Below are positions 54,517 to 61,528 of a stretch of DNA of 64,000 bases, piece by piece. This DNA comes from a bacterium (GTDB taxonomy: Bacteria > Bacteroidota > Ignavibacteria > Ignavibacteriales > Ignavibacteriaceae), in contig JADJWC010000001.1 in assembly GCA_016716565.1 (NCBI GenBank), positions 1,461,403-1,525,402 of the forward strand. Reading direction: 5' to 3'. Under the pieces are notes generated by a model. The model saw only the letters and a list, made by a program, of their open reading frames with translations. It had not been told where the DNA came from and searched no databases. The translations under genes were made by a program, and so were the position numbers. Positions within the stretch are counted from its first letter, which is position 1. Each line of letters starts with the position of its first letter.

Positions 54517-55271
54517 GCGAACGTAGAAGTAAATTTTTTGGACTGGTTATATTTTTAGTTTTGATAATCGGATTTTCCTATTTGATGATTACCGGTTCAC
54601 AGGCGAGTCATAATGAAGTTTATAATCGGATTGAAGTAAGTGAAAATAAACTTCTTACTGCGCAAGAATATTTAAAGTATGCTGGCTTGAATGATTCCAC
54701 AGAATATGAAAGCCTAACATTATTAGAAGTAAAACAAAAAATTGAAAAACATCCCTACCTGAGAAAAGCGGAAGTTGAATTCGATGGTATAAACACAATC
54801 CTGGTCGAGGTTCAAGAAAAAGAGATCAAAGCCGTTCTGCTTCAAAAGAATGATTTAAAACTGTTGACCGGTGATTTAAAAATTCTTCCGCTTTTCCCCC
54901 CCGCTGAAATCGGAGCGTTTCCGGTTATTTCTAACATGGATATGAAGAAGAGAAAAGGTTTAAATGAGCATGATATAAATTTTGCTTTCAGAATAATTGA
55001 TGCAATTAACGTGTGTGATACTAGTATGAGAAAGAATCTTGCTGAAATTAATATGAGAAAAGGCGGAGATGCTATTCTTACTTTTGCCGATCAAAAATTT
55101 CCTGTTCTCTTTGGTAAAAGTGATGAAGTAAAAAAAGTATTGGTTTTGAAAAATCTCTGGAATCAATTAGGTGGTGTTGAAAACAGTTATGAAAAAATAG
55201 ATTATGTTGATCTTCGTTATAAAAACAAAGTATTCATTGGTAAAAGCAAAATAGAACTGGCAGTTAGATGA
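54513..55271 (+). CDS. ftsQ: cell division protein FtsQ/DivIB (TTG start)
   Basis: 252 residues: cytoplasmic tail, one membrane helix (about 10-28), a POTRA domain (about 35-105, LLTAQEYLKYAGLN, VKQKIEKHPYLRKAEVEFDG, ILVEVQEKE) and the beta domain. It is an inner-membrane divisome member that binds FtsB and FtsL. The TTG start overlaps the murC stop as TTGA and has a perfect ribosome site. MurB and Ddl, often between murC and ftsQ, are missing here. Confidence 0.92.
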   Translation: MSERRSKFFGLVIFLVLIIGFSYLMITGSQASHNEVYNRIEVSENKLLTAQEYLKYAGLNDSTEYESLTLLEVKQKIEKHPYLRKAEVEFDGINTILVEVQEKEIKAVLLQKNDLKLLTGDLKILPLFPPAEIGAFPVISNMDMKKRKGLNEHDINFAFRIIDAINVCDTSMRKNLAEINMRKGGDAILTFADQKFPVLFGKSDEVKKVLVLKNLWNQLGGVENSYEKIDYVDLRYKNKVFIGKSKIELAVR

Positions 55272-56512
55272 AAAAAGAAATTATAGCTGGAATTGATTTA
55301 GGTACAACAAAAGTTTGTGCAGTGATTGCCGAAAGGGAAGAAGGCAAGCAATCTTTCAACATACTCGGATTCGGAATTGCCCCATCTGAAGGGTTGCACA
55401 AGGGACTTGTCGCAAACATTGGTAAAACTTCTGAAGCTATTAAAGAAGCTATGTCTATTGCTACGAATCGTGCCGGACTTAACATAACGTCAGTGAATGT
55501 TGGAGTTGCAGGCGAACATATCACAAGCATCAGGCACAGGAATTATGTAACCATCAGCAGTGAAGAAAAAGAGATTACGAAGAAAGACCTTGAAAGATTA
55601 GAAGCAGATGTAAGAACAATAAGAATTCCATCAGACAGACAAATTCTTCATATTATTCCAGAGGAATTTTCTGTTGATCATCAACCCGGGATTGAAAATC
55701 CCATTGGAATGTCAGGTTCACGTTTGGAAGCCAGTAATCACGTGGTTTTGGCGTCAATACCAGCAATACAGAACATAAAAAAATCTGTCGAGCGCGCAGG
55801 ACTTAAAGTGAAAGATTATATTCTTCAACCGATAGCATCAAGCACATCAGTTCTTGAAGAAAGTGAAAAAGATCTTGGTGTTGTTCTTCTGGATATCGGT
55901 GGAGGGACAACTGATATAGCTATCTATCATAAAAAATCAATCAAGCATACGAAAGTAATTGGAATAGCAGGAAACCAGGTAACAAATGACATCAGAGAGT
56001 CTTTAGGTGTAGTCACAGAGGAAGCAGAGAAATTAAAAAAAGAATATGGCTATGCAATCGAAACGGCAATTATAAAGGACGAAGATATTTTAATTAAAGG
56101 TGTTGGTGCGAGAGGAAATACAAAAATTCCAATCAGCCTACTCACTCAAATAATCAGTTTGAGAATGAGGGAATTGTTTACGCTGATTGATAACGAAATA
56201 CGAAGTGCTGGATACAAAAACAAAGTAAAAGCCGGAATAGTTTTAACAGGAGGAGGGTCACTGCTGCGTGGTTGCCCCGAATTAGCTGAAGAAGTTTTTG
56301 GTTTGCCGGCAAGAATTGGTGTGCCACAGGAGCTTGGTGAAGGATTGTCAAATGAAATTGAAAGTCCGGAGTTTGCCACAGTTGCCGGATTAATAAAAGG
56401 AATACCTGGCGGCAAGTCGAGTGAATACCAGATTATCAAAAGAAAAAAAGAAGCTAAGAACTCAATTAAACTATTTGTAAAAAGAGTTCAGGAATTTTTT
56501 GATGAATTATAA
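55268..56512 (+). CDS. ftsA: cell division actin-like protein FtsA
   Basis: 414-residue actin-like ATPase that tethers FtsZ to the membrane. Phosphate loops IAGIDLGTTKVCAVIA and LLDIGGGTTDIAI, adenosine motif VLTGGGSLLRG, and a 1C domain in between. The end KLFVKRVQEFFDEL is an amphipathic membrane-targeting helix. It overlaps ftsQ by 4 bases. 22 bases separate it from ftsZ, the largest gap in the cluster. Confidence 0.96.
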   Translation: MKKEIIAGIDLGTTKVCAVIAEREEGKQSFNILGFGIAPSEGLHKGLVANIGKTSEAIKEAMSIATNRAGLNITSVNVGVAGEHITSIRHRNYVTISSEEKEITKKDLERLEADVRTIRIPSDRQILHIIPEEFSVDHQPGIENPIGMSGSRLEASNHVVLASIPAIQNIKKSVERAGLKVKDYILQPIASSTSVLEESEKDLGVVLLDIGGGTTDIAIYHKKSIKHTKVIGIAGNQVTNDIRESLGVVTEEAEKLKKEYGYAIETAIIKDEDILIKGVGARGNTKIPISLLTQIISLRMRELFTLIDNEIRSAGYKNKVKAGIVLTGGGSLLRGCPELAEEVFGLPARIGVPQELGEGLSNEIESPEFATVAGLIKGIPGGKSSEYQIIKRKKEAKNSIKLFVKRVQEFFDEL

Positions 56513-56524
56513 AAAATCTAATAC

Positions 56525-56530
56525 AGGAGG
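56525..56530 (+). promoter_or_regulatory. ribosome binding site deciding the ftsZ start
   Basis: AGGAGG sits 4 bases before the ATG at 56535 in the 22-base ftsA-ftsZ gap. It favours this ATG over in-frame TTG/ATG codons at 56499-56504. Confidence 0.8.
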
Positions 56531-56534
56531 GTCC

Positions 56535-57818
56535 ATGATAAAGTTCGCCACTCTCGATAGAGAAAAACCAATGTCAGCCGTTCTAAAAGTAATTGGCGTA
56601 GGCGGCGGAGGCTGTAACGCTCTGGGAAGCATGATTGCCAGAGGTTTGAACGGTGTCGAGTATGTTGCTGTTAATACCGACGCACAGGTTTTGGAAAGCA
56701 GCAAGTCACATCACAAAATCCAGGTTGGAACAAACATAACGCGCGGTCTCGGCGCTGGAGCTGATCCGAACATCGGCAGGAAAGCAGTTGAAGAAGACCG
56801 CGATAAAATTGCTTCCGTACTTGCAGGCAGTGATATGGTTTTCATTACTGCAGGAATGGGTGGTGGAACCGGCACCGGTGGTGCACCAATTATAGCTTCA
56901 GTTGCACAAAGCATTGGAGCTCTTGTAGTTGGCATCGTTACAAAGCCGTTTCGCTGGGAAGGTAAAACTAGAATGATAAATGCTGAGGAAGGAATAAAAG
57001 AATTGAGAAAGCATGTAGATAGCTTAATCGTAATTCCAAACGAGCGAATTCTCAGCATACTTGACGGCAACATAAATGCGTTTGCGGCATTCGACAAACC
57101 AAACGAAGTGCTGTATGAAGCAACAAGAGGAATCGCTGATATAATTACTGTCGAAGGATTGATAAATGTTGATTTTGCCGATGTTCGCGCCGTGATGAAC
57201 CAGAGCGGAGAAGCTCTAATGGGTTGCGGAATAGCAAGCGGTGAAAACCGTGCAATCGAAGCCGCTCAGAAAGCAATTTCAAGTCCGCTTCTTGAAGGGG
57301 TGAACATACGAGGAGCCAAGAGTGTTCTACTAAATATTTCCGGTTCAAGCAACCTCACTCTTCAGGAAATTAACGAAGGTAACAATGTTATCTTCGAAGC
57401 TGCAGGTGAAGAAGCAAATGTAATCTTCGGATGTGTAAGAAAAGAAGAAATGAATGATTACGTTTCTTATACTGTCATTGCAACCGGATTCGACAGCGCA
57501 AGAAAAACTTTTGCGCAAAGTAACTTTAAATCACAGGCAAAGAAATCCGGCGAACAGTTAAGTTTCAGGGGTGGATTTAATTTTATGGATACCTCGAACA
57601 TTGATAAAGAAGATCTGGATGTTCCCACAATTCTCAGGGTAAAGAGCAATCCGGTTCAACCTGAAGAACCGGAGAACGAAGAACCTGAAAATTCTTTCTC
57701 GGAAAAAGCCTCAAGATACAGTTGGGCTAAGGAAAAGATGGAACAGAAAGATTCCGGTAAGAAATCAAATGATGACGATGATGAAAGCTCATCATTTTTA
57801 AGAATGATTATGGACTAG
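56535..57818 (+). CDS. ftsZ: cell division tubulin-like GTPase FtsZ
   Basis: 427 residues from ATG 56535. Polymerises into the Z-ring. The N-terminal KVIGVGGGGCNALGSMI, the GTP signature GGGTGTGGAP and the T7 catalytic loop (NVDFADVRAVM) are intact. A long acidic linker (about 355-418, PEEPENEEPENSFSEKAS) ends in the short C-terminal peptide SSFLRMIMD, which should bind FtsA. The linker holds a run of Asp (DDDDE). Last gene of the overlapping block. Confidence 0.97.
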   Translation: MIKFATLDREKPMSAVLKVIGVGGGGCNALGSMIARGLNGVEYVAVNTDAQVLESSKSHHKIQVGTNITRGLGAGADPNIGRKAVEEDRDKIASVLAGSDMVFITAGMGGGTGTGGAPIIASVAQSIGALVVGIVTKPFRWEGKTRMINAEEGIKELRKHVDSLIVIPNERILSILDGNINAFAAFDKPNEVLYEATRGIADIITVEGLINVDFADVRAVMNQSGEALMGCGIASGENRAIEAAQKAISSPLLEGVNIRGAKSVLLNISGSSNLTLQEINEGNNVIFEAAGEEANVIFGCVRKEEMNDYVSYTVIATGFDSARKTFAQSNFKSQAKKSGEQLSFRGGFNFMDTSNIDKEDLDVPTILRVKSNPVQPEEPENEEPENSFSEKASRYSWAKEKMEQKDSGKKSNDDDDESSSFLRMIMD

Positions 57819-57858
57819 CCTTGAATAGTAATTAAGAATTACATATTTTAGGAGTGAG

Positions 57859-57897
57859 GAGGTTGCGTATAGTCAACTATTTATAATTATCAACCTC
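57859..57897 (+). other. inverted repeat in the leader of a small membrane protein gene
   Basis: GAGGTTG at 57859-57865 and CAACCTC at 57891-57897 can form a 7-bp stem; the 25-base loop contains a further ATAGT/ACTAT pair. The stem ends next to the GGAGGG ribosome site (57898-57903) of the mini-gene at 57908. There is no T run, so it is not an obvious ftsZ terminator; it may control access to the ribosome site. Confidence 0.55.
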
Positions 57898-57907
57898 GGA
57901 GGGTTAT

Positions 57908-58039
57908 ATGATGCTCCTGTTAATCCTGCTGGTCTTTTCGGTTGTGCTAAATGTTGTCTTCATTTTCGGAATAGTCAGAAGACAAGATGAAGAAAATGTC
58001 ACATTTATTAAGTTGAGTGAGAAGTTAAGAGTCGACTGA
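57908..58039 (+). CDS. 43-residue single-TM mini-protein downstream of ftsZ
   Basis: The product starts MMLLLILLVFSVVLNVVFIF, one hydrophobic helix, then GIVRRQDEENVTFIKLSEKL and RVD, a charged tail of about 23 residues. The positive RR after the helix suggests the tail is cytoplasmic. GGAGGG at 57898-57903, 4 bases before the ATG, is a strong ribosome site, which with the clear topology favours a real gene over chance. It lies 89 bases after ftsZ on the same strand behind an inverted repeat. No family recognised; a division-linked role is only suggested by position. Confidence 0.6.
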   Translation: MMLLLILLVFSVVLNVVFIFGIVRRQDEENVTFIKLSEKLRVD

Positions 58040-58082
58040 ATAACTTTCTGGATTAAGGGAAGTTGTTCGGTTCAATCAGGTT

Positions 58083-58110
58083 GAAAATTGGAATCGAAAG
58101 ATTTCCAATT
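58083..58110 (-). terminator. hairpin terminator of the CPXCG gene
   Basis: AATTGGAATC at 58086-58095 pairs with GATTTCCAATT at 58100-58110 (one bulged T) across a GAAA loop. On the minus strand it lies 10 bases past the CPXCG stop and is followed by TTTTC, a short T run. Confidence 0.6.
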
Positions 58111-58119
58111 CTGAGATAG

Positions 58120-58320
58120 CTACTCATCTGTTATTCGCGACTCAACGAATAAATATTCTTCGTCTTCCTTATCATGCTTTATTAGAATTCTGTTTGGTCT
58201 GCAGCATACTTCACAGTCCTCAATAAAATCCTGATCACCTTTGATGGTCAGGTCGATCCATAATTCGTTTTCCTCTCCACAGTACTGACAAATCCAGTTT
58301 ATTACGTCATCTGTCTGCAT
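58120..58320 (-). CDS. CPXCG-motif cysteine-rich zinc protein
   Basis: 66 residues. Cysteines at 11 and 14 (ICQYCG) and 36, 39 and 40 (CEVCCRP) form the pattern of the small Cys_rich_CPXCG family (PF14255), probably one zinc site. The first motif reads CQYC where the family name expects CPXC. Acidic between the cysteines (DLTIKGDQDFIED). Function unknown. Convergent with the ftsZ-side mini-gene; a hairpin terminator lies just downstream. Confidence 0.85.
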   Translation of the reverse strand: MQTDDVINWICQYCGEENELWIDLTIKGDQDFIEDCEVCCRPNRILIKHDKEDEEYLFVESRITDE

Positions 58321-58429
58321 AGTTTCACCTCAGTAATTGTTATCACCTATCGAAACTAAAATAATTTTTAATTCAAACGCAACACTCGAAGTTCATTTAC
58401 AATAATTGCAAAGCAATAATTGTCTGGTG

Positions 58430-58469
58430 TAAAATAAAAATGGCTGCTCAGGTATTTGCTGAACAGCCA
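58430..58469 (-). terminator. minus-strand rho-independent terminator with no assigned gene
   Basis: TGGCTGCTCAG at 58441-58451 pairs with CTGAACAGCCA at 58459-58469 (one mismatch) around a 7-base loop. On the minus strand TTTTTATTTT follows (58431-58440). It must end a transcript coming from above 58470, where no gene is annotated. Confidence 0.75.
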
Positions 58470-58484
58470 CTCGTCGTTGTATGA

Positions 58485-58583
58485 TCACAATTCTATTCTT
58501 AAAAGAAGTTGTGCTTTTCTATACACCCAATTCTCAGACCATAAACAATTTATTTGATTTTCTAGCATAATTAAATCATTCAT
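58485..58583 (-). CDS. candidate 32-residue small protein
   Basis: Open frame of 32 codons (starts MNDLIMLENQINCLWSENWV, ends LLLRIEL). No Shine-Dalgarno sequence is visible. Support comes from placement: TTGAAA and TAAAAT boxes 71-98 bases upstream and a terminator 16 bases downstream. It could equally be a non-coding RNA, or chance. No homologue recognised. Confidence 0.25.
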   Translation of the reverse strand: MNDLIMLENQINCLWSENWVYRKAQLLLRIEL

Positions 58584-58653
58584 TTAAATTTGTTGTTTCA
58601 AAATAAAATTTGATGGATCAAAAGAATTCTCACACTGCGAATTCCGTAAACCA

Positions 58654-58681
58654 TTTTATCCAAGCACAGATTTTTTTCAAG
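58654..58681 (-). promoter_or_regulatory. candidate sigma70-like promoter, minus strand
   Basis: Minus-strand TTGAAA (58676-58681) and TAAAAT (58654-58659) with a 16-base spacer. It would start a transcript of about 215 bases ending at the terminator at 58430-58469. Confidence 0.35.
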
Positions 58682-58689
58682 ATTTTGAA

Positions 58690-58724
58690 ATCTGGAATCC
58701 GAAATCCACAATCCGCAATCAAAA
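58690..58724. repeat. tandem heptanucleotide repeat
   Basis: Five degenerate 7-base units AATCTGG, AATCCGA, AATCCAC, AATCCGC, AATCAAA run without gap, consensus AATCCGN. The sequence before the DnaE-like gene is otherwise AT-rich. Confidence 0.75.
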
Positions 58725-58759
58725 TCCCTCTTGCATTTAAATTTTAAAAGACTATATTT

Positions 58760-58779
58760 TAGTGTGCAAATGTTCACTA
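58760..58779 (+). promoter_or_regulatory. palindromic candidate operator before the DnaE-like gene
   Basis: TAGTG-N2-CA-N2-TG-N2-CACTA is symmetric at 14 of 20 positions. It ends 4 bases before the ATG, and TATAAT occurs at 58778-58783. A palindrome at an error-prone polymerase would fit a LexA-like site, but the consensus in this lineage is unknown to me. Confidence 0.4.
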
Positions 58780-58783
58780 TAAT

Positions 58784-60466
58784 ATGTTTGAAAACAGCTC
58801 AAAAACGGAAGATTCATTAATTTACCAGGTTCCACCTGAATGGCGTGGACAGGCAAAGATACACACCCTCTATCCGCCGATACCAAAACACACCGGCAAT
58901 ATTGATTTCGACATCTTCGATTTTGATATGCTCTTTAACGATCCTGCAACAAAAAAATTAATTCGTTCGGGGAAAACTATCGGCTGCTTTTATATTGAAT
59001 CGCCGGGAATGCGTTCGCTTCTTCGCAGACTCGATGTTGAAACTTTTGAGATGCTTACTGCTGCAAGTTCTGTTATTCGTCCCGGTGTTGCAGAAAGCGG
59101 AATGATGCAGGAGTTTATCGCTCGCCACAAAGATCCTTCACGGAGAAAATATCTTGTGCCCGAAATGGAAATTTATCTTGGCGAAACTTACGGAGTGATG
59201 ATTTACCAGGAAGATGTGATTAAAGTTGCTCACCACATTGCCGGATTAAGTTTGGAGGATGCTGATCTTCTTCGCAGAGCAATGAGCGGAAAGATGCGTT
59301 CACACCATGCAATGCAGCGCATAGTTGATAAGTTTTTTGTGTCCTGCGAAGAAAAAGGACTAACCGATTACCAGAGCAAAGAGCTCTGGCGGCAGATTGA
59401 ATCGTTTGCAGGTTATTCTTTCTGTAAAGCGCACAGTGCATCGTTTGCATTGCTTTCTTACCAGGTTGCATTTCTCAAAGCTCACTATCCTGCGGAATTC
59501 ATGGCAAGCGTGCTGAACAACGGAGGCGGATTTTATTCACCGGCAGTTTACATCGAAGAATCAAAACGTTTGGGCTTGAAGATTGAACTTCCTTCGGTTA
59601 ATGAAAGTGAAAAAGAATATGTTGGAAAGGGAAGAAACATCCGTGTTGGTTTAAAAGCAATCAAAAATCTTTCTTACAGTGCGATCGAAAAAATTATCGA
59701 GGAAAGAAAACGAAACGGAAAATACGTTTCGTTGGCAGATTTTCTTGTCCGTACAAAACTTGCTTATGAAGAAACTGCCTTGCTGATTAAATGTGGTGCA
59801 ATGGGCTGCTTCAAACAAACACGACCGACGTTGCTTCGCCTGTTGGATATTTACATTCATCGCAGAAAAATAATTGAAGAAAGCTACAACGATCTTTTCC
59901 TGCAGGAAACTTTTGCTTTGGAGGAAGAAGTCAAAACTGATTTGAACTACACACTTGCCGGTATCTGCAAAGAAGAATACGAAGCTTTCGGCTATATGGT
60001 TACTCGTCATCCGCTTTATTTCTTTAAAGAATGGATTGAACAGAAGGGAATTATATCTGCAAAAGATATGCTGAGGAACGAAGGGCGAAGAGTAAAGATG
60101 ATCGGCTGGTATATGACTTCAAAAAGAATAAAAACGAAGAGCGGTGAGATTATGAAATTTCTTTCACTCGAAGATCTAACGGGAACTTTTGAAGCAATCA
60201 TCTTTCCGAAAGTTTATTACCGCGTTGCTGAACTTACTTTGTCAATGGGACCATACATGGTTACCGGCAGAGTTGACATGAACGATCACACAAATCTTGT
60301 TGTTGATGATCTGAAAGTGCTTTCTTCAACTGCTCTGCAATCAAGTCTGATGAAAGATAGTGTCGAGCATAATTATTATGGCGATGAGGAAAAAATAACT
60401 GAAGAAGATTTCGCTCTCGCAAAAGCCTTAGACCACAAGAAACTTAAAGTAGCTTACGCTGGTTAA
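58784..60466 (+). CDS. C-terminal half of a DNA polymerase III alpha (DnaE/ImuC-like) protein
   Basis: 560 residues that align by pattern with the C-terminal half of DnaE: GCFYIESPGMRSLLRRL, ASSVIRPGVAESGMM, YGVMIYQEDVIKVAHHIAGL, FAGYSFCKAHSASFALLSYQ, then tandem helix-hairpin-helix and an OB domain (GEIMKFLSLEDLTGTFEAI). E. coli DnaE has these from about residue 590. The PHP domain, palm and all three catalytic aspartates are absent, so this is not an active polymerase alone. It could be a remnant, a split gene whose first half is elsewhere, or a distinct short protein. The frame is intact over 560 codons, which argues against an old pseudogene. No ribosome site is clear. Confidence 0.85.
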   Translation: MFENSSKTEDSLIYQVPPEWRGQAKIHTLYPPIPKHTGNIDFDIFDFDMLFNDPATKKLIRSGKTIGCFYIESPGMRSLLRRLDVETFEMLTAASSVIRPGVAESGMMQEFIARHKDPSRRKYLVPEMEIYLGETYGVMIYQEDVIKVAHHIAGLSLEDADLLRRAMSGKMRSHHAMQRIVDKFFVSCEEKGLTDYQSKELWRQIESFAGYSFCKAHSASFALLSYQVAFLKAHYPAEFMASVLNNGGGFYSPAVYIEESKRLGLKIELPSVNESEKEYVGKGRNIRVGLKAIKNLSYSAIEKIIEERKRNGKYVSLADFLVRTKLAYEETALLIKCGAMGCFKQTRPTLLRLLDIYIHRRKIIEESYNDLFLQETFALEEEVKTDLNYTLAGICKEEYEAFGYMVTRHPLYFFKEWIEQKGIISAKDMLRNEGRRVKMIGWYMTSKRIKTKSGEIMKFLSLEDLTGTFEAIIFPKVYYRVAELTLSMGPYMVTGRVDMNDHTNLVVDDLKVLSSTALQSSLMKDSVEHNYYGDEEKITEEDFALAKALDHKKLKVAYAG

Positions 60467-60513
60467 GAAACAATATTATTATATTAACTTCCAACAAAAT
60501 TTTTTTGAGGGAA

Positions 60514-60843
60514 ATGGCCTGGATAAATCTTTTTATTGCCGGATTATTTGAAATCGGCTGGGCTGTCGGTCTGAAATACACTGAGGGCTTTACGAAACTC
60601 TGGCCGAGCGTTATCACCATCATTGGTATGATATTGAGCTTTTATTTTCTGTCCAATGCTGTGAAAACAATTCCAATCGGAACAGCTTACGCAATCTGGA
60701 CAGGAATTGGTGCAGTGGGAACTGCTATTCTTGGGATGATTCTTTTTAATGAATCAAAAGAGTTTGTTAGAATATTTTTCATATTTCTGATTGTTGTGGG
60801 AATAGTAGGACTAAAGATATTTTCAAAAGTACAAACACAATAA
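60514..60843 (+). CDS. gdx: small multidrug resistance protein, guanidinium exporter (Gdx/SugE) type
   Basis: 109 residues from ATG 60514 (an in-frame TTG at 60505 is upstream; the family starts MAW). Four membrane helices. Glu13 in AGLFEIGWAVGLKYTEG is the proton/substrate-coupling residue of SMR proteins. The GLKYTEGFTKLWPS and GTAYAIWTGIGAVGT patterns are those of SugE/Gdx, which exports guanidinium in exchange for protons. No guanidine riboswitch is visible in the 47 bases upstream. Confidence 0.9.
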   Translation: MAWINLFIAGLFEIGWAVGLKYTEGFTKLWPSVITIIGMILSFYFLSNAVKTIPIGTAYAIWTGIGAVGTAILGMILFNESKEFVRIFFIFLIVVGIVGLKIFSKVQTQ

Positions 60844-60862
60844 AGTAAGGACAATTTTTTCT

Positions 60863-61468
60863 ATGCAACTAATTCTAAAAATGATTCTTGGTCTGCAAAT
60901 CATACTGATCATAAGCTGCAGTTCATCAACTCAGCTTACAGATGTTTATATTGACGAAACATTTTCTGGAAAGGAGTTTAAAAAGATTTTAGTCTTTGGG
61001 CTCGCGAAAGATGAATGGAAAAGGAAAGTTTATGAAAACGAATTCCGTTCTCAGCTTCTCAAATATAATGTTGAAGTTTTGATGGCGTGGCAGGAACTAC
61101 CCAAAGGTGAACAAATGAACAGAGATACTTTTGAAAAATATTTCAGGGATAAGAATGTTGATGCTTTGCTGGTCGCAATCGAAGGCGGAGAAAGTTCTGA
61201 TAAAACTCTTTACACCGGCGGTTCAGGTCATGTCTATGTCGGCTTTTACGGCTTCTATGCTTCAACTGCACCACTTTACTTCAACTCCGATTACTTAGCC
61301 GAAGAAAAAATTGTTTATATGAGAGCAAATTTTTACGAGACGACTGATGGAAAAATAATCTGGAGTGCAAAGTCGCAATCCTATGAACCAAAAAATACCG
61401 GCGATGTTGTTAAAACAGTCAGCAGTAAAGTTATCAGTGATCTTTATAAAGAGGGATTCATTAAGTAA
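60863..61468 (+). CDS. lipoprotein of unknown function
   Basis: 201 residues. Signal MQLILKMILGLQIILIISC with lipobox Cys19, then an alpha/beta domain (KKILVFGLAKDEWKRKVYENEF, VDALLVAIEGGE, KIVYMRANFYETTDGKIIWSAKS, VVKTVSSKVISDLYKEG). The order of strands and helices resembles DUF4136/GNA1162-like periplasmic lipoproteins. Family not certain. It is 19 bases after gdx. Confidence 0.75.
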   Translation: MQLILKMILGLQIILIISCSSSTQLTDVYIDETFSGKEFKKILVFGLAKDEWKRKVYENEFRSQLLKYNVEVLMAWQELPKGEQMNRDTFEKYFRDKNVDALLVAIEGGESSDKTLYTGGSGHVYVGFYGFYASTAPLYFNSDYLAEEKIVYMRANFYETTDGKIIWSAKSQSYEPKNTGDVVKTVSSKVISDLYKEGFIK

Positions 61469-61528
61469 TGATTACCAAACTATGAATTTTGAAATATATC
61501 ATAACGTAGCAAATTAATAATTGGCAAG

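Larger units (their letters stand above)
58321..58783. other. 463-base gap with a candidate minus-strand small transcription unit
   Basis: On the minus strand this gap holds, in order, TTGAAA-N16-TAAAAT (58676-58681 and 58654-58659), a 32-codon open frame (58583-58485) and a hairpin with T run (58469-58430). A five-unit heptad repeat lies at 58690-58724. On the plus strand a palindrome at 58760-58779 precedes the DnaE-like gene. Nothing is evident at 58321-58429. Confidence 0.5.

Noticed and set aside
60467..60513. Guanidine riboswitch for the Gdx-type exporter
   Set aside because: The 47 bases are too short and lack the conserved core of the known classes.
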